This document shows positions 37,378 to 45,907 of a stretch of DNA of 64,000 bases, piece by piece. Position 1 is the first letter of the stretch; each line of letters begins with the position of its first letter. A program made the position numbers and the translations under genes. The stretch lies in NCBI RefSeq assembly GCF_005886875.1, contig NZ_PNBY01000058.1, positions 52,534 through 116,533 on the forward strand, given 5' to 3'. The DNA comes from Pseudoalteromonas aurantia (GTDB lineage Bacteria; Pseudomonadota; Gammaproteobacteria; Enterobacterales; Alteromonadaceae). The notes beneath the pieces are model-generated. The model was not told the origin of the DNA. It did not search any database and was given only the letters and a program-made list of their open reading frames with translations.

Positions 37378-38745
37378 CTAAACGCTGTAACGCTTCTCAA
37401 TATATGAGAACGTCGCTCTGAGGCCTAAGCCTTCACCACCTGTGGGTCTACCTGGCAGTGGACGAATATTCCATGACATTACGTCAAAGTGAACCCATGG
37501 GGTTTGAGATGGCTCAACAAACTCTTTCAAGTACAACGCTGCTGTGATTGCCCCACCAAAAGGGGTTGAACCACAATTCGAAATATCTGCCACATCACTT
37601 TTGAATAACCCTTTATACTGATCAAACAATGGAAGTTGCCAAACTGGATCTTGATTTACCATGCCCTGTTCAACCAACCCATTTGCAACGTTTTGATCCG
37701 TACTGAAGAAACCCGGTAATTCAGTACCTAACGCGATGCGACATGCGCCAGTCAAAGTCGCGAAATCCAGCAATAAATCAGGTTGCTCATTTTGTGCTTC
37801 TGCCAATGCATCACACAAAATTAAACGGCCTTCAGCATCGGTATTATCTATTTCTACCGTGATCCCTTTACGTGTTTTTATCACATCACCGGGTCTAAAT
37901 GCATTACGTGACACTGCATTTTCTACCGCTGGCACTATTACCCGTAATCTAACTGGTAAATTTGCAGCCATTATCATTTGTGCTAAGCCAAGAACATGGG
38001 CTGCTCCACCCATGTCTTTTTTCATATTACGCATACCCGCAGCTGGTTTAAGATCCAAACCACCAGAGTCAAAACACACCCCTTTACCAACTAAAGTAAG
38101 CTTTGGATGTAATTCTTCACCCCATACCAAATCAAGTAGCCTTGGTTTGTTATCACTGGCACGACCAACCATATGAACTGTAGGATAGTTATGCTCTAGT
38201 AGCTCGTCACCCACTAACTCATCAAACTGACCGTTAAACCGGTCCGCAAGTTCTCGCATTATTTCAGCTAAATGCTGGGGCATCATGTCTGCCGCAGGCG
38301 TATTAACCAGATCTCGCACTAAATAAATCGACTCAGCTTGCTGAGACACTTTACGGTAAGTTGATTCATCGCTAATAGCTAAAACGGATTCTACAGGGGG
38401 CAATGATTTATAGGCCGAAAATTGATAAGCGCCCAGTACAAAGCTCAGTGCTTGTTGGCCCACAAATTCATTACTACCTTGAATTTTATACTGGCCCTTT
38501 GGTAATTGTTTTGCCAAGTCACCTGCTAGCCACATATCATCTAACGTATCAACCGTACATAACACTAATAGTAACTCACAACTGCCTTCTGCTGCGAGTG
38601 TAAATACCGGTGATGATTGACCTCGACATGCTTTAATAGCATTGGAAACATATGGTGTCTGCTCATCAAGCCAAGAGTCTAAGTCTGCCTTCTCAACAAA
38701 ATGTAATGGTATTCCTTGATCAGAGTGGATCAGTAGTCCGCGCAT
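37378..38745 (-). CDS. M17 leucyl aminopeptidase family protein
   Basis: Cytosolic zinc/manganese aminopeptidase of 455 residues. The M17 motifs are intact: KGVCFDSGGLDLKPAAGMRNMKKDMGGAA (first metal Lys/Asp), the NTDAEGRL signature and LLDFATLTGACRIALG. The N-terminal regulatory domain is short, as in the PepB/YpdE-like group. It releases N-terminal residues from peptides and would act downstream of the secreted proteases and PepD. Transcribed alone, with its own terminator. Confidence 0.92.
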   Translation of the reverse strand: MRGLLIHSDQGIPLHFVEKADLDSWLDEQTPYVSNAIKACRGQSSPVFTLAAEGSCELLLVLCTVDTLDDMWLAGDLAKQLPKGQYKIQGSNEFVGQQALSFVLGAYQFSAYKSLPPVESVLAISDESTYRKVSQQAESIYLVRDLVNTPAADMMPQHLAEIMRELADRFNGQFDELVGDELLEHNYPTVHMVGRASDNKPRLLDLVWGEELHPKLTLVGKGVCFDSGGLDLKPAAGMRNMKKDMGGAAHVLGLAQMIMAANLPVRLRVIVPAVENAVSRNAFRPGDVIKTRKGITVEIDNTDAEGRLILCDALAEAQNEQPDLLLDFATLTGACRIALGTELPGFFSTDQNVANGLVEQGMVNQDPVWQLPLFDQYKGLFKSDVADISNCGSTPFGGAITAALYLKEFVEPSQTPWVHFDVMSWNIRPLPGRPTGGEGLGLRATFSYIEKRYSV

Positions 38746-38804
38746 AATATTCTCTATCTGGTAAATTCTAGGTTTAGAATACCAATTTACACCTTCAAGG
38801 TCAC

Positions 38805-39176
38805 TTATTTACGGTTTTGATTTGACTTGTTATTAATAGAAAAAGAGCTAGGCAATACGTCAACCCCAACCCATTGTCCTAATTTTACGATTAATGGGAT
38901 AGTAATTGGTGCAAACGGCAAAAGTGCAAACACACCGAGTCCAAGGCCTTTACAAATATCGACCAACTGCTTGTTCGCCACTTTTAATTCAGCCTTTTTA
39001 CCCTCTCCCATTGTGTAGCGTTTATAAATGCTCAGCATCTCTTTTGTCTCTTGCTTTTCTTGAGCTAAAGCCACTTTTAATGCAAGCATAGAACGCCGTA
39101 AGCGAACTTGTTGTTTTCGCTTCGAGATCCTCGCCACTCGCAACGGAGCCTTGTGAACAACTTTGATAAGGCGCAT
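38805..39176 (-). CDS. LETM1-like protein
   Basis: A protein of about 123 residues (ATG at 39176 preferred over a TTG three codons earlier). It has a very basic N-terminus (RVARISKRKQQVRLRRSM), a helical middle part and a hydrophobic segment ICKGLGLGVFALLPFAPITI followed by PLIVKLGQWVGVDVLPSSF. That last part resembles the conserved membrane region of LETM1, the mitochondrial cation/proton exchange factor (..PF.. F..IP..........LLPS.F). A few marine bacteria have short versions of unknown role. It lies 59 bases upstream of the aminopeptidase gene, same strand. Confidence 0.65.
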   Translation of the reverse strand: MRLIKVVHKAPLRVARISKRKQQVRLRRSMLALKVALAQEKQETKEMLSIYKRYTMGEGKKAELKVANKQLVDICKGLGLGVFALLPFAPITIPLIVKLGQWVGVDVLPSSFSINNKSNQNRK

Positions 39177-39222
39177 TATCACCAATAGTTTAGTATGTAT
39201 ATTGAGAACAGTGTAGCAAAAT

Positions 39223-39435
39223 ATGCGAGTATGTTACTATGCGATTTTAGTCTTTATTGTTGCTATGTTTATGTCCCAAACAAATCATGAAAATATCAAT
39301 CAAATTCCACCGGAACCAAAAAAACCAGAGTCAGACGATTGTTGCGGTGGCGGGAGTTGCTGCCCCTGTGTATGGGATACCTATAGACAAGCACGTAAAA
39401 TATGGTTGAAAACCATATCTAATGCCCCAAAATGA
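39223..39435 (+). CDS. Small oxidoreductase-like (PF09791-type) protein
   Basis: A cysteine-rich protein of up to 70 residues with the motif PPEPKKPESDDCCGGGSCCPC followed by VWDTYRQARKIW. This is the signature of the 'oxidoreductase-like protein, N-terminal' family. The real start may be the ATG at 39265 or 39271 (MSQTNHEN), since the first residues look like read-in from upstream. No ribosome site is clear. Metal or redox function through the five cysteines is likely but unproven. Confidence 0.65.
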   Translation: MRVCYYAILVFIVAMFMSQTNHENINQIPPEPKKPESDDCCGGGSCCPCVWDTYRQARKIWLKTISNAPK

Positions 39436-39575
39436 ATAATACGGCGATTTTCGCACCATCTAATTCCGATTAAAAAACCACCCAAGAGTTTAAAAAAACA
39501 GCCAAAAACCCTTATTTATTACAAAAACTTATCAAATAGTTTGCCTTTGGTAAAAACACTGCTAAGTTTGGAATA

Positions 39576-39594
39576 ATGCAAATTATGTTTGCAT
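39576..39594. promoter_or_regulatory. Inverted repeat upstream of the large TonB receptor gene
   Basis: ATGCAAA (39576-39582) and TTTGCAT (39588-39594) are perfect inverted repeats with a 5-base spacer, about 95 bases before the receptor start. The size and symmetry fit a dimeric repressor site. No regulator gene is adjacent. Confidence 0.35.
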
Positions 39595-39688
39595 CTTAAG
39601 TTAATGGTATGTATATACTCAAAAGCGCAAATAATAACTCTGAGCGTTCTTTAACTTATGACAACAATAAATCAACTGGGGAAACAGG

Positions 39689-42334
39689 ATGAAATTACAA
39701 ATAAATAAGGTAAGCCGTGCTATCACGTATGCGCTTGCGTCTACAGCTTCAATGGGCATGTTAACTACCTCGGCATTTGCCGCAGGTGAGGATGAAGCTA
39801 AAGAAAAAAATATTGAAAAGATTGCGGTAGTCGGTTCACGAGCTGCCCCCAGATCCGTTGGCGACTCACCAGTACCAATAGATATCATCGGCGGAGATGA
39901 ATTAGCAAAAGGGGGTGGTGATGATATGCTTGAGCTACTTAAAGGCTCAGTGCCTTCGCTTAACGTGCACCAAAACCCGATTAGTGATGCAGCATCACTC
40001 GTTCGACCAGCAAACTTACGTGGTTTACCCGCAGATAGCACGTTAATTTTGTTAAATGGTAAACGTCGTCACCGCTCATCTGTTATTGCGTTTTTAGGCG
40101 GTGGTATTAACGATGGTGCCCAAGGGCCTGATATTTCAACTATCCCGAGCATTGCTTTAAAGCAAGTAGAAGTGCTTCGTGATGGCGCAGCAGCACAATA
40201 TGGCTCTGACGCAATTGCGGGAGTTATCAACTTTGTCTTAAAAGATGCCGACGAAGGCGGTAGTTTTTCAGTGAAAAAGGGCCAATTTTTCGAGGGTGAC
40301 GGTGATACCACAACCTATGAAGGTAATGTCGGTTTACCTTTTTCTGATAATGGTTTCGCAAATTTAAGCTTTCAATATAAAGAAGCCGATGCGACGAGCC
40401 GCAGTGTGCAACGACCCGATGCACAAGCGTTTACTGACGCAGGATTAGAAGGTGTTAGAAACCCAGCTCAGGTATGGGGTGCGCCAGAAATTAACGATGA
40501 TATTTCGCTATTTGGTAATGTCGGCCTAGAGCTATCAAATAACGATGAATTTTATATGTTTGGTAACTACTCAGAACGTGACGTTAAAGGCGGTTTTTAT
40601 TACCGTAACCCAACAACACGACCAGGTGTATATGGCGGTGTCATTAGAAACGTTAATGGGACGCCAATGCGCCGCGATCCAAATGACGTAGAGCAACAAA
40701 AACTATGGGATGCTGCCAACCCAACTATTTTAGTCGGCTCGCTAGATGGGTATGAGCAACAATTAGACTGCCCTGTTGTTGAAATAGGTGCTAATGGGCT
40801 TCCTGACCAAGCTGGATTAGATTCACTAACAGCGGCCAATTGTTTTGCATTTAATCAGGTACTGCCAGCAGGCTTTACTCCATTCTTTGGTGGTAATATC
40901 ACAGATACGTCGTTCACTGTGGGTACCAAAGGTGAAATTGATGAAGGCTATTTTGAAGGTGCTTACTTTGATATAAGTGGCTCTGTCGGTCGCAATGAAT
41001 CACGGTATTTCATCACCAACACAGTGAATGCATCGCTTGGTCCTGATAGCCCACAAGATTTTAGCCCGGGTAAATATATTCAATTAGAAAAGAACTTTAA
41101 CGCGGATATATCAAAAGGTTATGATTTTGATTTGGCCTATGATGTTAACATTGCAGCGGGTTTAGAGTGGCACGAAGAATCATTCGAAGTTATTGCTGGT
41201 GATGAAGCATCATTTATTCCAGGTCCACTAACTCAACAAGGCTTTGGTATCGGTTCTAATGGTTTCCCAGGTTTTCAACCATCAGCTGCAGGTGTATTTA
41301 CACGTCGTAACTATGGTGCCTACTTAGACGTTGAAACACCATTTACAGATGAGTTTTTAATGGGGTGGGCTTTACGCTTTGAAGACTATGACTCATTTGG
41401 TTCTACCACAAACTATAAAGTAACTGCTCAGTATCAAGCAACTGATGACTTGTCGTTCCGAGGATCAATCAGCACTGGCTTTAGAGCACCCACAGTAGGT
41501 CAAGCAAACGTCAGTAATGTGCAAACAAACTTAAGTAGCGGTGTACTAGTTGATTCGGCACTTCTTCCTCCTACAAACCCAATCGCAGTTCAAAAAGGAG
41601 GAACTGAGCTACAACCTGAAGAGTCTGAAAGTTATACATTAGGTGCGGTCTATCAGTCTGGTGATTTATTCTTAACCATTGATTACTACAACATTGAAGT
41701 CACAGATCGTATTAGTCAATCTGAAAAAATAGAGCTATCACTGGCTGATAAGGAAACACTTAAAGCCGCGGGAGTTCCAAATGTTGATGGGTTAGCACAA
41801 GTGAGTTTCTTTACAAATGACTTTGATACTACGACCCAAGGTGTTGACGTTGTTGCTAACTACTCGATGGACTTATTAGATGGGTATTCGACTTTCGCGT
41901 TTGCATACAACTGGAATGAAACAACTGTAGATAAATCTTCTGACATCACAGGGGTATTTAAAGTTAAACGCTTAGAAGAAGACTTACCTAAACATCGCTC
42001 ATCATTTACTTGGTCTTCTCAATGGGAAACAATTTCATCGTTTGTTCGTGCCAATTACTTTGGTGAGTACCAAGGCGTTCACGTAGATTATGATGCAACT
42101 GCAAAGACAGCAGATGCGTCTGTAACCATTGATGCAGAGGTAACTTACTTCGCAACTGATTCAATTAGTATCAGTGTGGGTGCCAACAACCTATTTGATC
42201 AAGAACCTGAAAAGTTAGACTTTTTCAATAAGACTCAAATACCAAACAACAACTGGGGTGGTAAATATTATGAAACATCACCATATGGAATTAATGGTGG
42301 TTTTTACTACGTAAAAGCAACATATACGTTCTAA
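39689..42334 (+). CDS. Large TonB-dependent receptor
   Basis: An 881-residue outer-membrane receptor. A long signal peptide ends near TTSAFA. The plug has VPIDIIGGDELAKGGGDDMLELLKG, then PANLRGLPADSTLILLNGKRRH, then VEVLRDGAAAQYGSDAIAGVINFVLKD. The barrel ends in GGFYYVKATYTF. Size and the VVGSRAAPRSVGDSPVP region fit the group of large Alteromonadales receptors used for carbohydrate, peptide or metal-complex import. The substrate is not deducible. An intrinsic terminator separates it from the TPR-sulfotransferase gene that follows. Confidence 0.93.
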   Translation: MKLQINKVSRAITYALASTASMGMLTTSAFAAGEDEAKEKNIEKIAVVGSRAAPRSVGDSPVPIDIIGGDELAKGGGDDMLELLKGSVPSLNVHQNPISDAASLVRPANLRGLPADSTLILLNGKRRHRSSVIAFLGGGINDGAQGPDISTIPSIALKQVEVLRDGAAAQYGSDAIAGVINFVLKDADEGGSFSVKKGQFFEGDGDTTTYEGNVGLPFSDNGFANLSFQYKEADATSRSVQRPDAQAFTDAGLEGVRNPAQVWGAPEINDDISLFGNVGLELSNNDEFYMFGNYSERDVKGGFYYRNPTTRPGVYGGVIRNVNGTPMRRDPNDVEQQKLWDAANPTILVGSLDGYEQQLDCPVVEIGANGLPDQAGLDSLTAANCFAFNQVLPAGFTPFFGGNITDTSFTVGTKGEIDEGYFEGAYFDISGSVGRNESRYFITNTVNASLGPDSPQDFSPGKYIQLEKNFNADISKGYDFDLAYDVNIAAGLEWHEESFEVIAGDEASFIPGPLTQQGFGIGSNGFPGFQPSAAGVFTRRNYGAYLDVETPFTDEFLMGWALRFEDYDSFGSTTNYKVTAQYQATDDLSFRGSISTGFRAPTVGQANVSNVQTNLSSGVLVDSALLPPTNPIAVQKGGTELQPEESESYTLGAVYQSGDLFLTIDYYNIEVTDRISQSEKIELSLADKETLKAAGVPNVDGLAQVSFFTNDFDTTTQGVDVVANYSMDLLDGYSTFAFAYNWNETTVDKSSDITGVFKVKRLEEDLPKHRSSFTWSSQWETISSFVRANYFGEYQGVHVDYDATAKTADASVTIDAEVTYFATDSISISVGANNLFDQEPEKLDFFNKTQIPNNNWGGKYYETSPYGINGGFYYVKATYTF

Positions 42335-42354
42335 AAAAACTGTCACCCAGCAGT

Positions 42355-42386
42355 AAAGGCGAAATGGCATTGGCTATTTCGCCTTT
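42355..42386 (+). terminator. Intrinsic terminator of the TonB receptor gene
   Basis: AAAGGCGAAAT pairs with ATTTCGCCTTT around a 10-base loop and is followed by TTATTTTTATT. It lies 20 bases after the receptor stop. Confidence 0.85.
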
Positions 42387-42431
42387 TTATTTTTATTATC
42401 TATCCATTGACTCTATCTTCATACAAATCAC

Positions 42432-43898
42432 ATGTTACTACTAAAAAGAGCCAACGAACTATTGGCCGACGATAAATTACGCGAAGCCGAGTTTATGTTT
42501 AAGGCCGTGTTGAAAGAAAACAATAAAAATGGCCCTGCCCTTTTTGGCCTTGGCCGGATCTGTATGCGCCTTGAAGAATATGACAGTGCAATCTATTACT
42601 TAAAAAGAGCCTGTGAATTCTTACCAAAAATGCTCGACCCATTATTCGCGCTTGCCGATGCATTTATTGAGGCCGGTTCGCCAGTTGACGCTAAAACAGT
42701 ATTAGAATACACCTTAACCGTTGCTAGACACAACGCGCAAGCACATTATGAATTAGGTCAATTCTATTTAGATCATGGCTTTATTGATAATGCCAAACGG
42801 ACTTTTGAAAAAGGCATCATGTGCCCAAAAGGTGCTGTAACCGCATTCATGCTGTATGAATTAGTGCAAATTGTACCAAAAACAGAGTTAGAAGGATATT
42901 TAACCCCGCTACATGAGTTGTTAAATGAATATAATAATAAACGCCTCAAGGTGGTCGTTTATTATGCGCTTGCCAAATGCTGCCATCGTTTAGCGGACTA
43001 TAACCAAGCATTTGATTACTTTAAATTAGCCAATAGCACACAGCTAGAATATTGTGATTTTAAAACAGAATATATGCAGCCTTTTTTCTCAAGTATCAAA
43101 GCGCGCTGCAATACGGATTTCTTTGCGACCCCACAAGACACAGTAAATACTACATTTGTACCTACATTCATTCTTGGACTACCTCGAACAGGCTCTACCT
43201 TGCTCGAGCAAATGCTCCTTCAACATACAAACATCGGTAGCATGGGCGAAAGTACTGTGATCAGTGATAAACTAGTCCCCTTTTTAACGCATCGTTCAGA
43301 GTCTCCATTCCCTAATTGTTTACATAACCTAACGACCTCGGTGCTCGACCATTGTCGTTCATTGTACATCGACGAAATTAAAAAACTGCGTGTGGGTGAG
43401 CAAGCCGTTATCAATAAGCTCCCTGCTAATTTTCAAAATATAGGTTTAATATACAAGTTATTTCCAGATGCACGTATTATACATTTAACCCGCAACTTTC
43501 ACGCTACAGCTTGGTCTGTATTTAGCAATCACTTTGCTGAAAATGAGCCTTACTTTTGTTCTCTTACGGAATTCCAGGCTTATGCACAGTTCCATGACGA
43601 TACTATGTCGCATTTCAAAGCAATGATACCGCGAAATATATATAGTATAAGCTACGAAGATTTACTGGATGAACCCGCCCTTGAGATCCGTAAAGTATTA
43701 AACTTCATGTATCAAGAGTTTCAGCCTGAATGCTTAGAGTTTCATAAAGCCCGCCACAAAGTAAATACATTGAGTAAGGCCCAAGTCAGACAACCGTTAA
43801 ACCAAGCACCACGCTCTAACTGGCGTCACTACGAAAAGCTTATGTCAACGATGCTTCCGGCTGATCATAACGCTCAAACCACGACAACAGATCCTTAA
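42432..43898 (+). CDS. TPR-repeat sulfotransferase family protein
   Basis: A 488-residue protein. Roughly the first 220 residues are TPR repeats (ALFGLGRICMRLEEYDSAIYYLKRA, AHYELGQFYLDHG, ALAKCCHRLADYNQAFDYF). The second half is a sulfotransferase-like domain with the PAPS 5'-phosphosulfate loop in LGLPRTGSTLLEQ, near residue 240, and a 3'-phosphate-type segment in RNFHATAWSVFSNHF. Such fusions often accompany TonB receptors in marine Proteobacteria. The acceptor is unknown. The last 59 bases overlap the 3' end of the convergent hydrolase gene. Confidence 0.88.
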   Translation: MLLLKRANELLADDKLREAEFMFKAVLKENNKNGPALFGLGRICMRLEEYDSAIYYLKRACEFLPKMLDPLFALADAFIEAGSPVDAKTVLEYTLTVARHNAQAHYELGQFYLDHGFIDNAKRTFEKGIMCPKGAVTAFMLYELVQIVPKTELEGYLTPLHELLNEYNNKRLKVVVYYALAKCCHRLADYNQAFDYFKLANSTQLEYCDFKTEYMQPFFSSIKARCNTDFFATPQDTVNTTFVPTFILGLPRTGSTLLEQMLLQHTNIGSMGESTVISDKLVPFLTHRSESPFPNCLHNLTTSVLDHCRSLYIDEIKKLRVGEQAVINKLPANFQNIGLIYKLFPDARIIHLTRNFHATAWSVFSNHFAENEPYFCSLTEFQAYAQFHDDTMSHFKAMIPRNIYSISYEDLLDEPALEIRKVLNFMYQEFQPECLEFHKARHKVNTLSKAQVRQPLNQAPRSNWRHYEKLMSTMLPADHNAQTTTTDP

Positions 43899-44772
43899 AC
43901 TGATCATCACACGCACATTTATGCGTTAACATATCAATATGGCCATAATCATGTTTATGTCCATATTGACGCCCGTACACCGACAGTTGCTGGACACCAC
44001 ACCCAGACTCATCTATAAATTTTTGAATATCTATGGGTTGTGCCAGCGCTTTATCTTTCACGCCAGCAACATGTAAAGTAGGCGGCAATGCTTTACCCAG
44101 CAACTCTTGCGCATAATCAAACCCGTCATCACTGTCTATCCAAGGCGCTCTTTTTGCCCATTGTGCACTTTGCTTGTGAGACTTTCTCGTTTCATTATCA
44201 CTCCCCCACTTCAATGTCTTAGCCGGCAAATAACCATGTTTTTTAGTGTAGAAATGAGCCAGTCCAAACCACAATAAATTGGCCTGAAAATATTTACTAA
44301 CATGATGGTTATATAAACTGCGTTTAGAGCCAAAATACACACATGACGCCACTTTATTCACCGTTTCAGGAAAACGGGCAAAATAACTATTCATGAGTAC
44401 GCCACCCCAAGAATGAGCAACCCAATACTTAGGGAAGTCACCGTGGTGATGTTCAATAAAATTCAACATAGCGGGCAAGTCTTCAATAATTGATTCACTT
44501 TGGCCATACTCAGAACTTGATGATATTGCAGGTAAGCTTTCGCCCCGCCCTCGTAAATCAGCCACATAACAATGAAAGCCATGAGAGGCTAAAAATGGCG
44601 CAAGCCCTTTATTTTTTACTGAATAAAAAATCTTGCCATTTTCAACTGCACCATGCATGAAAAAAACACTCGGGCCTTTTGCACCTTCTTGATAAATATG
44701 GCGTAAGTGCAAAGTTTGTTTATCGAGCAACTGAGTATGCAAAGAGTTTTGTTTAATCACTTTTTTATTCAT
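43840..44772 (-). CDS. Alpha/beta-hydrolase
   Basis: A 310-residue hydrolase. The oxyanion segment is FFMHGAVENGKIF near residue 38, the DLRGRGES motif comes next, and the nucleophile serine is in WVAHSWGGVLMN near residue 120. A likely acid is in VAGVKDKALA and the histidine in DYGHIDML. This order is a complete triad for esterase, lipase or thioesterase activity. No signal peptide is evident, so it is probably cytosolic. Its 3' end overlaps the convergent TPR-sulfotransferase gene by 59 bases. Confidence 0.85.
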   Translation of the reverse strand: MNKKVIKQNSLHTQLLDKQTLHLRHIYQEGAKGPSVFFMHGAVENGKIFYSVKNKGLAPFLASHGFHCYVADLRGRGESLPAISSSSEYGQSESIIEDLPAMLNFIEHHHGDFPKYWVAHSWGGVLMNSYFARFPETVNKVASCVYFGSKRSLYNHHVSKYFQANLLWFGLAHFYTKKHGYLPAKTLKWGSDNETRKSHKQSAQWAKRAPWIDSDDGFDYAQELLGKALPPTLHVAGVKDKALAQPIDIQKFIDESGCGVQQLSVYGRQYGHKHDYGHIDMLTHKCACDDQFKDLLSWFERYDQPEASLT

Positions 44773-44907
44773 TGTTATTGTATAGAACTACCTCATCGTA
44801 CCAGTTGTTTTTTATTACAGCAACAAGATGCCAATCTCTAATTCAATACTAGTCGAGCAGACGATGAGTTCGCTATAATAGAGGCAACTTTACTAGTCTG
44901 AACTTTT

Positions 44908-45795
44908 ATGCACCCACGAAATAAACATAAGCACGGTTATAATTTTGAGTCTTTGGTTGTCGCACTGCCATCATTATCTAAATTCACCACAGTGACACCA
45001 AGAGGTGGCACTAGCATTGATTTTTCAAATAAAGTAGCGGTAAAAACGCTCAATAAAGCGCTGCTAAAACACCATTACAATATTGAACACTGGGACATTG
45101 CCGATGAATTTTTATGCCCACCAGTTCCCGGCCGAGCAGATTACATTCACGCAATTGCTGATCTATTAGCAGATGATTTAGATATAAAGACTACCAAGAT
45201 CACAGGGCTAGATATTGGTACGGGCGCTAATGTCATTTACCCTTTATTAGGATGTGCGGAATACAAATGGCAATTTATTGGTACTGATGTTAATTTAAAA
45301 GCCGTGAAAAGTGCACAAACAATTTGCTCTGCTAATAATTTAAACGTAAAACTTCGCCATCAGGTCGAGCCACGCTCTACTTTTAAGCATATTATTTCTG
45401 CTACCGACACCCTCAGTTTTAGCATGTGCAACCCACCATTTCATAGCAGTGAGCAGGCAGCACAAGCGGGTACAGCACGAAAGTGGAAAAACCTAAAAAA
45501 AGTCCCCCCTAAAACCCTTAACTTTGGTGGTCATGCGCCTGAACTCTGGTGCGAGGGTGGTGAATTGCGCTTCATCAAAAATATGATTGCTGAGAGCAAA
45601 TTATACTCGCAGCAGTGTGGCTGGTTTACCTCTTTAGTCTCAAATAAAGATAACTTACAGCCACTTAAAAAAGCGTTAAACAAGGTAACTCCTTTAGAGG
45701 TTAAAGTAATTAAAATGGCCCAAGGCCAAAAGCAAAGTCGTTTCTTAGCATGGTCATTCATGACGCAAGCACAGCGCCAAGCTTTACACAAATAG
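44908..45795 (+). CDS. rlmF: 23S rRNA (adenine-1618-N6)-methyltransferase
   Basis: SAM-dependent methyltransferase that modifies A1618 of 23S rRNA. The N-terminal MHPRNKHKHGYNF is the hallmark of RlmF (YbiN). The SAM-binding loop is in GLDIGTGANVIYPLLG, and the N6-adenine catalytic motif is NPPF in FSMCNPPFHSS. The 295-residue length is typical (308 in E. coli). Single gene, with a long stem-loop after the stop. Confidence 0.95.
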   Translation: MHPRNKHKHGYNFESLVVALPSLSKFTTVTPRGGTSIDFSNKVAVKTLNKALLKHHYNIEHWDIADEFLCPPVPGRADYIHAIADLLADDLDIKTTKITGLDIGTGANVIYPLLGCAEYKWQFIGTDVNLKAVKSAQTICSANNLNVKLRHQVEPRSTFKHIISATDTLSFSMCNPPFHSSEQAAQAGTARKWKNLKKVPPKTLNFGGHAPELWCEGGELRFIKNMIAESKLYSQQCGWFTSLVSNKDNLQPLKKALNKVTPLEVKVIKMAQGQKQSRFLAWSFMTQAQRQALHK

Positions 45796-45802
45796 TAGCG
45801 TT

Positions 45803-45838
45803 TACAGCGTATCATTATTACTTAAATGATACGCTGTA
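45803..45838. terminator. 13-bp stem-loop between convergent rlmF and kinase genes, no U-tract
   Basis: TACAGCGTATCAT (45803-45815) pairs perfectly with ATGATACGCTGTA (45826-45838) around a 10-base loop. It starts seven bases after the rlmF stop. Neither strand continues with T's. Confidence 0.55.
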
Positions 45839-45907
45839 GACACACAAGCTCATCAAGCCTTGACGTAGTGATGTATCCTCGCTCGCGCTAATCAGTAGCA
45901 ATCGACT

